From NCBI GenBank assembly GCA_013368325.1, contig JAACJK010000173.1, positions 186,001 to 250,000 on the forward strand: 64,000 nucleotides of DNA, read 5' to 3'. Made by a program: the position numbers and the translations under genes. Of this stretch, positions 34,301 through 46,288 are shown piece after piece. Position 1 is the first letter of the stretch, and each line of letters opens with the position of its first letter. The DNA comes from Ephemerocybe angulata. Taxonomy: Eukaryota; Basidiomycota; Agaricomycetes; Agaricales; Psathyrellaceae. Below the pieces are notes generated by a model. That model searched no databases. It was given only the letters and a program-made list of their open reading frames with translations, and had not been told where the DNA came from.

Positions 34301-35752
34301 CCTTATGCCTTCGCCGCCGTCTGCGGCGTGAGCTTCCCATTCTTCTACATGGTGTGGCTGTACGCGCCGATCCCGCCTATGCCAAGGCTTATTATATTCG
34401 TGACCGCCATGCTTGTGCTGGGTTATTCATACCAAGATACGCACATGGTCATTGCCGGGGCGCCAGGTCATGGTTGGGAGGTTGCTTGGGTGAGTCCCAG
34501 GGTATTCGCCGAGAATCGAGCGGTACTAATCACGATTTTTGGACGTACAGAAAAGATTCGTTTTGGTTACTATCGGTGTCGTAGCTGCGTTGTAAGTGGT
34601 CGCCGAGCAGTTTTCCTTCGCCCTCCCCGTTTCAACGCAACGCTAATCGGATATACCCACCCATTCAATTCGGGATGTATAGCATCGCGTCTCTCCTTCC
34701 CCCAACGATGACGCTGCGCCGGTACCAGCGTTCCACGCTCTCGACGACGTGCTCAGAACTTGGTACCATCTATTGCGCTACCGTCAGCTTCGCGACGGAG
34801 AGGAGGCCCACGTCCGTGCAGGAGATTATCTCCACGCTTCTGGCGACACGGTCGAAGCTGAACCGGAGCGCGACGTTATCCACGAATATTGTGTATGAGG
34901 TGCGTTGCTTCCCTTTCTGCGGTGTTTAGCTGGATGAAGTGCTGAACTCGGCATCCTGATCGGTAGTTCTCGTTGAGAGGACGTTGGCCGAAGAAAAGAT
35001 ACCGGCAGATTCTGGATTTGCAGATGTACGTCGGCTCCTTTTGAATCATATTCGTGTACAGTTAACCCGGCTACGATTGCAGAGCGGTCTCGTATTCCAT
35101 CTCACACCTCTTGTCTGTCATCGAGCACCTCGAGCCTCGGTGGACGCAAGCATTCCTCAAAAGGTCGAGATTCTTAGATCCCGATTTTCAGGGAGATGTG
35201 CTTGCTGTGTTCTGTGCGTTGCATCTCCCATTCCACTTCCCCTATGATAACTAACTTGGAACTCATAGCGATGATTTCCAACTCCCTCCGCACGGGCAAC
35301 CCGCTGCCGCAGGTAACACCGTGTCCGCTCGTGGACCGCTTCATGATGCGCTACCACGGGCTCGACGTCATTCATCGAGACTCGGAAGAGGATTATGGAC
35401 TCCCTAGGCTCTTGACTCTCGAGACGTTGCAAAATGAACAGTATATGTGCGTTAATCCGCCATCCCTCCCTTCCACGTCCCCTCCAATCGGACGGTCGAC
35501 TGACTTTTCCTCGTCTTCCTTTACAGGATGTTCTGCGTCGGCGTCTCAACGGCTTACAGTCTGATCAATCGCCTGGACCGCCTGATGCTGGCAACGAAGG
35601 AGATCGTCGGGGAGCAGTATCATATCCATGGTGTGAATGCGAAGGGGGGCGTGCGGGGACAGGTGTATCAGGGTATGATGCCGCTTAGCCCGAGTGTGAG
35701 TTATGCGACGGCGGGGATGCAGGCTGGGGCGAAGGAGAAGAAGGAGGTCTAA
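31361..35752 (+). CDS. DUF2421/ArAE_2-type membrane transporter
   Basis: This is a large fungal membrane protein of the aromatic-acid-exporter-like family, with an N-terminal six-helix transporter domain and a C-terminal DUF2421 region. The start is MEDDKERGRSRRRRQDVRID with a basic cytosolic tail. The first helix block has LKPVLRCWLAGWIAAVLFAI, FLSPPNDPFVAVLERELLIL and YLFACIFACICLDISLTTAV. A long soluble part follows, with a Pro/Ser-rich insert and a His run (HKHHHHHHHLHLH). The second helix block contains AALCLPFLIKGSAGFAY, NRYVWAIIMGQLTMARFRGD and YAFAAVCGVSFPFFYMVWLY. The C-terminal part includes VYEFSLRGRWPKKRYRQILD and NEQYMMFCVGVSTAYSLINR. It has roughly a dozen introns and about 1,150 residues. 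Related yeast and fungal proteins are tied to endocytic or ER transport; the substrate is unknown. Confidence 0.92.
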
Positions 35753-36862
35753 AATAGTATGGTGCGATCGTAGACGTATTAGACGTAGATGTAGATGCAG
35801 CCGAGGTAGACGGACGGACGTGCATAGAGGACTTACTGTTGTTCTTCAAGTGTTTGTACTTATGTACTAATATGTAGGAGTGTTCCCTTGAAGGCCGGTG
35901 GGTGTGTTGGCAGAGATAAAGCGTATCATGTGGGGTGACTCGACGAAGGCTTCGCTTAGGTTGTTGTTCTATTTTAATCGTGGGGTGTAGCAGTGACCGA
36001 GTCCCTCGAAGACCGGTGGATGCGTAGTCCAGGACAAGGATTCACGAATCACACGGTCGCAAGACCACGAGTGTCGTGGCTACATCCGCATGCCTTGCCA
36101 CCGCTCTGACGTCGGAGATAAGAGGATCGACAGTGTCTCGAGGCTTGAATAGGTTAGCATCGACTTATTGTATTCGTGTACATTGGTGAAATGGAGGAAG
36201 GCCCACGCCTTCTATGGTTAAGAGCAACTGTTGCTTCAGTTACTCATATAGGACAATAAGTACCCCGATTCGGTTGCTGAAGGGCTTGACCATTTGAATC
36301 CATGGGCCCATGTCACCGATGGTCATAACGACGAATTCAAAGCCGACGATCGTAGAAGGGGAGGGACAATCAAATATTATTGATTTCTTTTGTTTAGACT
36401 CTACTCGGAGCGACATGACGCACTAGAAATACATACAACCGATATCTAATCGTTAGCGTAACCACATACTAGTACACCAAATAATGAGCGGGGAAAGCGA
36501 GGGTGAGTAATGTACCGACTAGGGTAAGCATAAGGTAAAAAGAGCGACACGACGAGCTGCTTGGCTGGCTGGTGGGTCTGGCGATCAACGCCCGAATAGT
36601 GTAGTAAAACGTGTGGACACGATAGTGCAGACAGAGGTGCTGGTTGGAGATGCAGGGTGGTGGTACAAATGCAGTGAGATGAGATGAGGATGGTGAATGG
36701 GAGATCGTGCAGTCATCTCTGAGTCGTGTCGTGTCAATGAAGGCGAATGGAGGAGAGGGGCGTTAAAAAGGAGGAGAACCAGCATGCAGACCCATGAAGA
36801 CCCATGAAGGGATGAAAAAGAACCAGAACATGGAGCAGCCAGACGGAAAGCGCTTAAATCAA
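35753..36862. other. Convergent intergenic region
   Basis: Holds 3' flanks of the DUF2421 gene and of the AA9 gene. An inverted pair AAGCGCTTAA...TTAAGCGCT occupies 36848-36871 close to the AA9 stop codon. No gene is supported. Confidence 0.5.
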
Positions 36863-37984
36863 TTAAGCGCTGACCTGGTGTGCACCGGCGTCGAGCCCGT
36901 CGAAGGCGAGGCGGCGCATGACGCGGCTCATATGGCGGGGGTACACCTCGGCAGTGGGCGCAGCAGCGGCCTCGCGCGCAGCCTTGGTCGTCTTGCTCTT
37001 CCTGAGCTTGCAGGCTTTGGTTGCGCCGACGCTGTTCGCGCTCTTGGTCGACGTGGGCTTGGCGCTGCCGCTCGTCCCAGAAGCCTTGGTGGTCGTGTCG
37101 GCGGGTGCACCGGCATTGCCGTTGGAAGCGGCGAGCTTGGCGATGGCGGGCCCAGGGAACTTGTAGTTGCCCTTGCTGAATTGGCTGTTGTCTGGGAGGA
37201 AGATGCCGGGGTCGGTGTCGCTGTAGGCGCCGGGGAAGGACACGAGCTCGTCCGCGGAGGGAGTTCCGGTGCCAGAGCCGCCAATCTTGACCTGTGCGCA
37301 GGCTGGGTAGAACTCTGCGCCACCTTTGTCAATGGCAAGGTGGAGAGCGATGATTTCGTGGCGGATGAGGTAGTTTCCGGGGGCGATGTTGGAGGGGATC
37401 GTGGCAGTCGCTTTGGCTCCTTTCACTGTGGAGAGAGCGAGAGGTGAGTATGTGAAGTCGAGGGAGAGAGGAAGACAACGTACTCAGGTCACCCTGGAAC
37501 CATTTGTTGCTGTTGGGCTTCTGACCCTGCTGTCCGATCTTGAACCACTTGGCTTTGGTAGAGTCGAACTCGTTGCAGGGCGTGTTACCGCAGCTCGCAA
37601 GGTAAGTGAGCGACGGGCCAGTGTCATGGGGCCACTGCAAATCGTGTCAGTTCGAATCGCGGACTATATGTAAGAATGACTACGCACGGCATTGAGATCG
37701 GCGGCCCTCCAGTCGAAGGAGAGCTTAGCTCCGGGCTGGATCGTTGCGACGGCGCTAGCAGCGAACGCTCCGGGTCCACAGTTGAGAGCGGGGTTCTTGG
37801 CACCCTTGTTGGGGAATGCGCTCTTGATTTGGCGAATGGCGAAGTTGCCTTTCTGCCTCTGGTCGCTGGGTACAGCGCCCGTCAGGGTCGGTCCGCCCTC
37901 CACTGAGATTTCATGCACGAAGCCGTGGGCGGAGACGTAGGAGACAAGGAGCAAGGGGAGGAGGATGTAGCTTGCAGAGAACAT
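36863..37984 (-). CDS. AA9 lytic polysaccharide monooxygenase
   Basis: This is a secreted copper enzyme that cleaves cellulose or related glucans oxidatively, formerly called GH61. A signal peptide (MFSASYILLPLLLVSYVSA) precedes the mature N-terminal histidine in HGFVHEISVEGG, which forms the histidine brace. Two introns (about 37687-37635 and 37483-37426) join DLNA|WPHDTGPSLTYLASCG and FQGDL|MKGAKATATIP. PHDTGP supplies the second His, GNYLIRHEIIALHLA is the conserved C-terminal-half motif, and EFYPACAQVKI carries the axial Tyr. There is no CBM1; instead the tail is a Ala/Thr/Lys-rich linker with a basic KACKLRKSKTTKAA stretch and a further 35 residues. It supports a wood or litter-decay lifestyle. 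Confidence 0.95.
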
Positions 37985-40209
37985 GTTGATGATCGTTGGA
38001 ATAGAGTCGTGGTCGTTGCTTGGGCTGGTTTAAGGGGTTCTACGAGAGATGGAGTGTAGAGAATAAGTTGAACGCTCAGCGCAAACGATGAAGTGAATAA
38101 GTGATTGAGAAGAAGAGGCGGAAGGCGGGAGAGGAGAGGGAGGGAAGAAGCCAAGACCAGGCAGAAGTCGGGAGGGGGATGAGAAAAATGGGACCTGCCT
38201 TGGCTTTGCCTTTTTATCTGCGATCGACCCGATGGAGCCTTGTCCAGGGTCCCGGCTGAATGAGCCCAAATAAACGAGCACATTGTGCAGTCTCCATCGT
38301 TCCTTTTATTGTTCTGGTCAAGGAACCCGACCTTCCATCCCAACACGGGAGAGTGGCACTGCCACACCGGTCACTGGACAATGCCTGGGAACGACCGAGC
38401 CTCCATTGTCCAGAGCTTGGCAACCAGTCAACTGTACAAAGGGTCGGTCGTCTGGGCGAAAGCTGTTTGGTATGCACGAGTTGTAGCACAATATTCACGA
38501 ATGTAGTGTTTTCGATTGTCTTTTTGCTGAATCTTGCCTATGCGACGACATTGCGACTTCCCGCCTCCGGCACTCGTTTTGGAAGGAAGGCCGCCCGGTT
38601 CGCCGAACGGACACTCTCTCATGCTGCGCAGGAATGATTAGAGGTAAATTGGTATAACGAACATGGAAGACAGAAACGACGAGATAATCACGAAAATTTT
38701 GCGTCCATAATCCACGTATGCTGATGGGTTTCGCGCATACCCATGCCCCTGGTGACTATGAACGGTGAAAGTTCGAAGGAATGAGCCACACGTTACAACA
38801 CATTCCTCCCCAGTGGGGACTGCGGAGAACTGTACGTACCATGAGCGTGTCTCTCTTGACAGAATATGCTTCGAAATGCTCCACTGCAAGTACCACCGGG
38901 CCGTATTCGTGAGCTCAACCTTCACGTCCTACCGTCATGAGGAGGACTCACGTCAGTATTTCCCCCACCTTGAGCTTCCCTTCGAGAGGATTTTCCTCCG
39001 CAGTCACCCATGGACACCTTCTCTTTACTGGTGTTCATGAATGAGGTTTGAAGGCTGAGAATGGGCCATAGGTCCGGAAAAATGTGACCATCTCTCGGAG
39101 AAACCACCCAATTTAGATAAGATGGCGATTAATTTAGGTTAACGTCATTCAATCGCCGGCACCACCTCGATTCCCCTCGATGGGGAGAGAGAGTACTTAC
39201 AGGAGAGTACAGGCAGCAACACTGGGGCCTCAGATCGGCCAAGCCAACCGAAACGCAAAGAGTAAAGTATGGTGCTTGGGCTCGAGGTCCTTGATGGCCG
39301 GAGCTGGCAGTAGGCCAGGCGTCGGGACAAGGGAGCTGGACCAGTTGGAGAAGCTGGAAAGTGACACGAAAGAGCCCAGAATATTGCCGTTTCCGAGTAC
39401 CAGATGGACACTTCCTACACTTTCTCGCCGTTTCAAGCTAGGAACCGGCGATAAGATAGGCTACTTGCGCCACTTCGGTGACTGAGAACGACGAGATGGT
39501 AGGATGAGAAGCCGTCCATTTCTCCAGCGCAGTCAGAGAACTGCCCTTCGGTGTGTTATTGGTACGAGTGGTGGGATCGGGAAGAGTGACGACGTCCTCA
39601 GAAGGGCGAAGAGCCTTCGAAAGCTCCACTAAATCCAGATATCACGTTGTCCTAGAGCCTCCGGTAGGATTTGTCGCGGCATTTGAGCGAGGGTAAGTGT
39701 AGTTCTTCATGTATGCGTCCTAAAACCATATTTCAGCTGATGTGTCCTTGGTTTCAGAGTCAGAATTTCAGGCGATCTATGTAATCGTCAAAGATAACAC
39801 AGGTTTTGAAGTAGATCCTCAGAATAGGGTCGCATCTACGCGTCCCCGGGAATTTGTGATACAATGCGCACCTTCCCTTCATCCCAGTCTCTTCAGGCAT
39901 ATTCATCAGGAATGTTGAAGTCCCTCGCTAGTGAGGACAAGTCCGAGTCTCGATTTGCACCTGAAGGAGTTGCTATCACGGTCAAGCTGATGGTGGAGCG
40001 CCGACAGGTGCCGACGGCCTGGGGCGACCCGTTGAAGGGCTAACGGCATTGGAACCAAATAAAGTAGCCAAATAACTTTGTTTGGCTTCCTCTGTGAGCC
40101 AAACATGTTCCCTTTGACCAGGACCAGTCACCACAAGGCTCAAGTGATATCTAGTGAGCTTCCAGTGCGCCGCTAGATCTTTCCAGGTACCTCCCATAGC
40201 CCCCCTCCC
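37985..40209. other. Long gene-free region between AA9 and a kinase pseudogene
   Basis: Starts with the AA9 promoter, where the reverse strand shows a GATAAAAAGG box near 38211-38220. The rest has only short unsupported frames. The last 40-60 bp before 40210 resemble the sequence just before the kinase at 59473, so the duplication included part of the promoter. Confidence 0.5.
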
Positions 40210-40765
40210 ATGACCTTTGCTTCTGTGAAGGAAGAAAACAAAGACGGAGAAGAGAAACATGGTCTCCTCATGTCCTATGAAGAAGTATGGGTCGAGTTCT
40301 ACTACTTCTTGGAACAACGAGGCTATCGACTGAGGCGGCGATATCATCCTTCGTGGATTCCTTCGTGGATCCTCAAACCCGTCCAATCTGGTTCAATTTT
40401 CAATGAGGATGCATTACAATCTGTAAGAATATCCAGCTGCGTCTACACGTACGTGGCTCACTCATTTATAAGGTACCGAAAGTTGTGGATGCAGAGCATA
40501 TAGAGCCTGGGGCGAAAGTGATGCTGGCAGCTGAAGAGGGTTGATCTATCTTCAGAAGATCTGGCCATCTCGACTTATGTCTGAGACATAACCCACCCTC
40601 CGAGGTCAGACGATCCTCGAAACCATTGCGCTTTGCTTCTGGACGCTGATACCAGCACGCGAGGCGCATGCGATTATGGTCATGTCGTTGCTCTAGGAGT
40701 ACCCAGTCCTTCCTTTCCGCAGAGCAGGGGAGAGGATTGAGTTAGCCATTCAGCTTAGTACTTCC
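40210..40765 (+). pseudogene. Truncated fungal-type protein kinase pseudogene
   Basis: The DNA is closely similar to the intact kinase at 59473: it shares KEENKDGE, KHGLLMSYEE, QRGYRLRRRYHP and SILKPVQSGSIFNED-like text (PSWILKPVQSGSIFNEDA). The open frame stops after exon 1. Downstream traces (VPKVVDAE-like, PRNH-like and LPFRRAG-like coding) are broken by indels and by a TAG in place of a Tyr codon near 40695. The homology ends about 40765, before the catalytic loop, so the copy has no HRD or DFG motif. It is a young, truncated duplicate. Confidence 0.85.
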
Positions 40766-41563
40766 TGAGGTACTTAATTGTGTTACGGATGCCTGACGGA
40801 AGGAAGAGTCAGAACAGGAACCCCGTATATCCGGCAAGAGCTCCGATCCAAAACAGCCCTTTTTTCGCTTTTCGTACACGCTATCATCTATGGATGATAC
40901 AAGCGCAAAATGCATGGATGTACCACCGGATAAGTATAAATGTATATACGCCTGCTACGACCTTGAGAGATAAGATACTAGAGAAATTGAGAAGGAAGAG
41001 GGACCTGGAGTCGCAAAAAAAGACCTATTGCACTCAATGCATTCTTCATGGTGCGCTGCAGCGCCTTGACACAAGCGTGAAGTGCATCCCGGTGACCCTG
41101 GATAAAGTAAAGATTTAAGAGAGTTCATGATTCCGGACAGAGCATAGCTGAAGAGAAGGCATAGGTGCTATCTTGGTGGGAGACCGTCCTTCAGATGACG
41201 GTGGCCTAGATTTTCGTACACATCCTGATCAGGCTTCAATGCCGACTAGGGCTGGTTCGACACACGAAAAAAAAATCGGACCTTTGGCCCAAATTCCATC
41301 TTTTCGTCCCGAGGATATCCCAGGGTCCTGTCAGAACGCGTCAAAAGAAAGCGCAAGTCGAATGAGAGAACACCACGTTGGCAGCAGCGCCTTGCTGAGA
41401 GATAATCAGAGATTTTACCAGTTCAGAAATGTGATTCGTTTGAGCGTATGTAGCGAGATGTCAGACAGCTTGGTAGTGACGTTTAAAAGCTTGAAGGAGA
41501 CCAGAAAGGTTCTATAGGAAGCCAGAGATTGAATACATTCAGGTAGTGTAACCCCTCCCCCTC
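40766..41563. other. Intergenic region without a convincing gene
   Basis: A 114-codon plus-strand frame at 41173-41517 has no recognisable motif. Nothing else is supported. Confidence 0.45.
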
Positions 41564-42410
41564 TTAGCGTCGCCCGGGCCGCCGGACAATCTTGTTGTTC
41601 CTGATGATTTCAATCGTGGCCCCATCTGGCACCTTGTTTGCGTGAAGTGTACCTCTGGAATTAAGGTTCTTCGTGGTTCCCAAGATGCGGAATACATCGG
41701 CTGGCCCTATTGGAAACTCCTCATTCTTATTGATGAAAGCCTCAACAAGTACCCTGGTGGATGAGGGCGTCAAGTCATCGGAGACTTTCATTTGTTGGAC
41801 CCTTCTCTCCTCCTGTCCCACTTTGACGATGAAATCCAGCGTGAGCTTTTTCCTGAAGAAAATCTTACTCCCTTCTGTCACTCCGTTGTCGGCAAGCGTC
41901 TTCGACTCGTCATCGATAAACTTCTTCCCATACAGCTCATTATGGCGCGGTACGAAATCATTCATGTCAATGCCGGGCACGCGTTTCGTCTTCGCAACAA
42001 GTTCCTTTAAGGCGGTGACCTTCATGCCAGGGTCGACTTTCAAGTCGATGTGCTGGTCGAGGATCTTGATATACACATTGATCGGATCGGCGCGCGCTTC
42101 GAGGTCCTCGTTTTCGCTCATGGAGCGGCGGTGTGCGGTAGCGGCTTCCTCGAGGAAGGCCCGGAGCGAGGGTTGGAACGGAACGTCGATGGTCTCGCGC
42201 GCTTCGAGACCGAAGCCGCGCTCCGACAGGACGTCGTCGATCTGGTAACGAGCATCGAGTTCGTTGTAGTCCTGTTACAGCGGTATCAGTGCGACACCCT
42301 CTATCGTTTTCCCGGGCGCAACGTACGTGGTAGGAGTATGCGATGGTGTTGGCGACTAGATAGGATGCGCCGAAGAGCAAGCTGACGAGAGGGGCCAGTG
42401 GGAGCTTCAT
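41564..42410 (-). CDS. Signal-peptide protein with two ubiquitin-like domains
   Basis: On the minus strand ATG at 42410 gives a hydrophobic signal or anchor (MKLPLAPLVSLLFGASYLVA). One intron (42326-42272, GT-AG) joins to DYNELDARYQIDDVLSERGF; total about 263 residues. Residues about 93-171 follow the ubiquitin pattern: INVYIKILDQHIDLKVDPGM, TALKELVAKTKRVPG, ELYGKKFIDDESKTLADNGV, TEGSKIFF. Residues about 172-257 look like a second, more diverged copy: LTLDFIVKVGQEERRVQQMK, FRILGTTKNLNSRGTLHA, VPDGATIEII. The C-terminus is RRPGRR with no di-glycine, so it is not expected to be conjugated. A ubiquitin-like fold behind a secretory signal is unusual. The role is unknown; ER-membrane, lumenal or extracellular location depends on whether the signal is cleaved. 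Confidence 0.7.
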
Positions 42411-43014
42411 GGTAAACCGGGTGGGCTGGTTTGTTCCGCGCTGTCTTTCGATTGAAAAAGTCCAAGGGTTTTATACGTAGAGCGGCGGTTCGTTGATTGG
42501 CTCGTGTGCGCATCGCCTCTACGGCTATCTATTTACTGGCATCATGATCGTTGAAATGCAATACTTCTAAGCGAGGATATCAAGAAGAACCGACGACCTA
42601 AGCTGGTCGAAAGCCGTGATGGTAGGCAAGAGCGTCGTGGGGAAACAGACCTTGCAATAGACTTTCTAGTCTATCTCCCAGAAATGAGAATCCAAGTCGG
42701 TTGCGACCGGAGGGGCGAGCTCAGGCCATGTCCTGACATACCCGTCTAAAAACCTCTACCCACTTAAGAGCTCGCTCTCAGCTACTGACAGTGATTTTTT
42801 TTCGCACTATCAGCACCAATCTCACCTCAGTTTCGCCATGTGGTGCGCTGATTTTTACTTTGCTCTTGGAACAGATTGGATCCATGCTGAAACACAGAAC
42901 ATGCATACGACCCTGGCTCCACTGGAGACGACTCTCTTCAAAAGCTGCTTAGGTATGATGTGAGTCGAGAACACGTCGCTTTGATCTATGCCTCTTCATA
43001 GCTCATAGCTCACG
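42411..43014. other. Intergenic region
   Basis: Contains the promoter of the minus-strand ubiquitin-like gene; otherwise nothing recognised. Confidence 0.45.
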
Positions 43015-43245
43015 TTGCACTTTCACTTTCCCTCAACTTGTGCAACCAATAAGGGTCTCACTAGGCTGAAGAACGTAAGCCAGAGAACGACGCACGCAGA
43101 CCCAAAGGTGCCAGTAGCAGAAGACGTCCGCAAGGCCTCAAAAGCGATCGGTTTCCTATCGCGGAGAAGCCGTGTATGGCCAAATGGCTATTCGAGTCGC
43201 CTGCTCAAACTTCTCATTCGCCTCGGGGTGACGAACCTGATATAA
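43015..43245 (+). pseudogene. Orphan C-terminal fragment of the fungal kinase family
   Basis: The frame ends RTTHADPKVPVAEDVRKAS, IGFLSRRSRVWPN, LLKLLIRLGVTNLI. This matches position by position the C-terminus of the kinase at 59473 (MTQADPTLRPTAREAT, SYFARRRRIW, IFKILIRLG). No kinase core precedes it; the nearest N-terminal piece is 2.8 kb upstream, across an intact minus-strand gene. It is a relic. Confidence 0.75.
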
Positions 43246-43416
43246 CAGATTTCCTGTCGAAAGCGTACAGACAGACGCACCTATGTAGATAGTGCGGTTT
43301 GCCTTGACTGCGAGCGCTTAGCAAGCGCTTAAACCCACATCACCCGTAATGAAACCTTTCCATACATAAGCTCCCCAAGTATCTCGTTTGGGCACTCCCA
43401 TCCTCAGGTTACGCCC

Positions 43417-44900
43417 CTAGAAGAGCCATAAACCAACCATCATATCAAAACCAGACCAGACCATCGTACAAATACATTCATTTTCCATCCAACCCCCGCT
43501 CCCATCCCTAATCCACACCTCAAACCTCTCACAAAAGTACGAATAAGTCACCATCTTCAACTCCCTCACACTCTCCGCATCCGCCCTCACAACCTTCTCA
43601 TCAGTAAACAGCACCCACCCCTCATCATAGTCTCCCTCCTTCCCCATCTCTCCTCCGACGTGAATGTGCGCCACGCAGTGCTCCGAATGGACCGACGGGC
43701 GCTTATGCGGATCAACGCCTTGACGAGACCTGCGCATAGGTCGTCTCTGCGTAATCGAAGACGTGTGTCATGGATGCGGCGTGCGAGGAGGCGTACGAGG
43801 TGCGGAGGACGTGCGTGGCGCTACGAGTAACGATGTCCCTGACCCGCTTCAAGGCTTGAACCGACATCGTCGTCGTCGGCGCCTCTATCGTCATCTCGAC
43901 TTCACCGGCACATACGTCGAGCCAGGTAACTCTTGGGTAACTCCGCCTGCGCGCCCTCGGCTCCTGCACCTTCTTTTGCAGAGGCGCTCGTGTCTTCGCC
44001 TGTACCGTCTGGGTGGCTGAAGAGCCATTCAACTGCGCGCTCGGTCAGCGACAACATAATTTGAGTTGAACAGGAGGGAGTACGCACTGTTTCTTTCAAC
44101 GCCCTTCTCGCTTGCGCAGTCGTGAACCCCCTATCAGCCAACATCCCCTCCGCCTCCGCACTCGGCTCCGCCCGGCCCACAGTCGAAGCCTTCGCGACGA
44201 TAGGTTCATCAATATCTAAAAAACCGCAATTAACATTGAACCCAATTCACAAAGCCGGCCTAATCAATCCCCGATTCACTCGAAATGATGAATGAACGAG
44301 GTATGACGAATAAAGAGAAAACAAACGAACGAACAACCAACCTGGATCGTCCATATGCTCAAATCACCACCCCATCATCGCCTCCGCACCCTTCACCTTA
44401 CTTGAGCCCAGTTCCGAGGTGTTTCTCTGTGAACTCGAGGAGGTTGTCTGGAGGAAGGATGATCGGGTCTAGACGACACACGAGTCATGAGTTAGGTAGG
44501 GGAGAGGGAGAGGGAGAGGGAAAGGGACGTACCGACCTTCGCGGAAACCCAGTTCACTAGCTGGAACTTCTTGGCGTGTACGACCAAGACCTCCGGGAAG
44601 GACGCGAACTTCGTCTTCCTAAACCCCAATCAGACCCTCTATACCAAATCAAAAAATAGAGCAACTACTCACTTGAGCGCCACGAACGTTCTCCGCACAA
44701 GCCGGACATCAGCTTAAAAGCGCACCTGCTTCGCCCTCGGCGGTGATCGTCCCAAGCTTCACGGCGACTGGATGCCCCGTCTGCTCATAATGTTTCCGCC
44801 CGCATCCGAGCGATCCGCAGAGCCAAAGATTTTCTTTGAGGTCGCAGGAGACTTGCAGTGCGCGAGGCCTGGCGGAGGGTGGTGTGGGGGTGGCGGTTGA
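43417..44900 (-). pseudogene. UBP14/USP5-type deubiquitinase relic, copy A
   Basis: Reading the minus strand downward, fragments of one ubiquitin C-terminal hydrolase appear in family order. They are the zinc-finger UBP domain ([40 protein letters not shown]; 44880-44720) and then CAENVRG and TKFASFPEVLVVHAKKFQLV (44700-44560). DPIILPPDNLLEFTEKHLGT follows near 44460-44400. A UBA domain comes next (MLADRGFTTAQARRALKET, intron, VEWLFSHPDGTGEDTSASAK; 44150-43960), then the active-site His region and end (HCVAHIHVGGEMGKEGD, WVLFTDEKVVRADAESV; 43690-43560). The catalytic Cys box and most of the core are missing, the first UBA is absent, and a stop interrupts the zinc-finger part. In ascomycetes and yeast this enzyme disassembles free ubiquitin chains; this copy cannot. 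Confidence 0.85.
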
Positions 44901-45249
44901 AGGGAAAGGTCAGAGAGTATTACATACTACGATTCGATGATAGCGCGAAGGATTGGTTGGTCGAGATGCACCAGATTCAGCGACCTTGCCGGTATCCCTG
45001 CTCGTGGAGATTGGTGAGCGGAGCAGAGGGGATGGAGGGTGATGATGTTGGGTGTGCCGACACTGATTCGACATTCCCAGCGAGCGGAGGGAGGTCAAAC
45101 ATGAACGGTCGTTGCGCCTATTCCGTAGTGGAGGGGGGAACCGAGTGTGGCAAGAGGCCGAAAACTGGGTTGGGTGCCGGGGCTGTCTGGATCTCTGACA
45201 TGGCGACAACGAGGTAAGACTAGCTGATGACGTTGGCTTCAGAGGACGA

Positions 45250-46288
45250 CCAGGGGCACAGGGCTGGACGTAATACCAGGGCCGTGTAGGGCATCAGGTC
45301 AATTCCGGGCAAGTGGTCGTATGGCTCTCTGCGGGGATTCCAAACAACGCCGAGCTTTTGAGGGCTGTGAGGCTTGAACACGAATACAAGATGACGATGG
45401 ACGAAGCGGCTGCGCCGAGCATGGCTGCCTGATATGGGGAAGGAATGCACCACGACACAAAGGCGGGTAAGGGTGCTGGCAGCCAGTGAGAGTTTCAGCG
45501 TATTAATGTGCAGAGAAGGCGGTGGTATGAGGAGGCCGTACTGCTCGAGCCACAGCGATTACACATGCAGAGCTCGTAGCCAACACATGCTTATATGGCG
45601 GCGAAGACCATGTTAGAACATTCTCTGCAGACTGCGAGATATGAGGGGAGAATCGCACTCAGAACATTTGAGAAGGTCAAAAAAGGCTACCCTGGCTACA
45701 TTCCAGTTGTAAATACATATCCTTCCCTTCGTATGCTAGCGCTTGCTGCGCAGACATGCCTGAGTACGATAGGAGTTGATGATCTTGAGTATGAGTTTAT
45801 AGCCCGTTTTCACTGGCACGGCGGTGGGCGCTTATCCAAGCGCTTATGCACCTCCTGCGATTCGGATCTCGGTTCGTTCGGCAGGTCACAAGCATGAATC
45901 ACTGCGTTGGCCTGCGTGTATCTGTATCGTGTGTAGCGATTTTACGCCTCGACGACACCCTCGCTCAAACGCCTTCGCGGATAGTTTACCCATTTGATGC
46001 ACCAGGTCCGCACCACCCAGTAGACCTGGTCCAAGCTAGGCGATGATGGGCGCTTAGTTGAGAGCTTTAAATTCTAGATCGATTATGCACGTTTAGGAAA
46101 CGTTGGCAGCATTACCAAATGTATGTTAGACTTATTGAATGTAGCAGAAACCGACTCAGAGCCCTTGATGGGGCCTGCAGAAGTAACGGGCGCTCGAACT
46201 AGTGCGCACGGGGGTAAATGTTCATAAGATCAGTCATAACATTGGCAGCGTATTTAGCATACCCATGCCAAGCAAACACCCTCAAGCG
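45250..46288. other. Gene-free stretch with a duplicated block
   Basis: No gene. It contains block X1 (45660-45806), repeated at 49421-49580, and a paired GCGCTTA motif at 45826-45849. Confidence 0.5.
45660..45806. repeat. Duplicated block X, copy 1
   Basis: The sequence from TTTGAGAAGGTC through CCTGGCTACATTCCA and CATATCCTTCCCTTCGTA to GATAGGAGTTGATGATCTTG recurs at 49421-49580 with small indels. Each copy follows a UBP14 relic, which marks the ends of a duplicated segment. Confidence 0.8.

Noticed and set aside
36794..37447. Long plus-strand frame antisense to the AA9 gene
   Set aside because: It is the GC-rich shadow of the AA9 coding strand, which has clear motifs.
41173..41517. 114-codon plus-strand frame
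   Set aside because: No motif, no splice pattern, isolated.
44858..45217. 119-codon plus-strand frame over the start of deubiquitinase copy A
   Set aside because: The minus strand encodes zinc-finger UBP text nearby; the plus frame has no motif.
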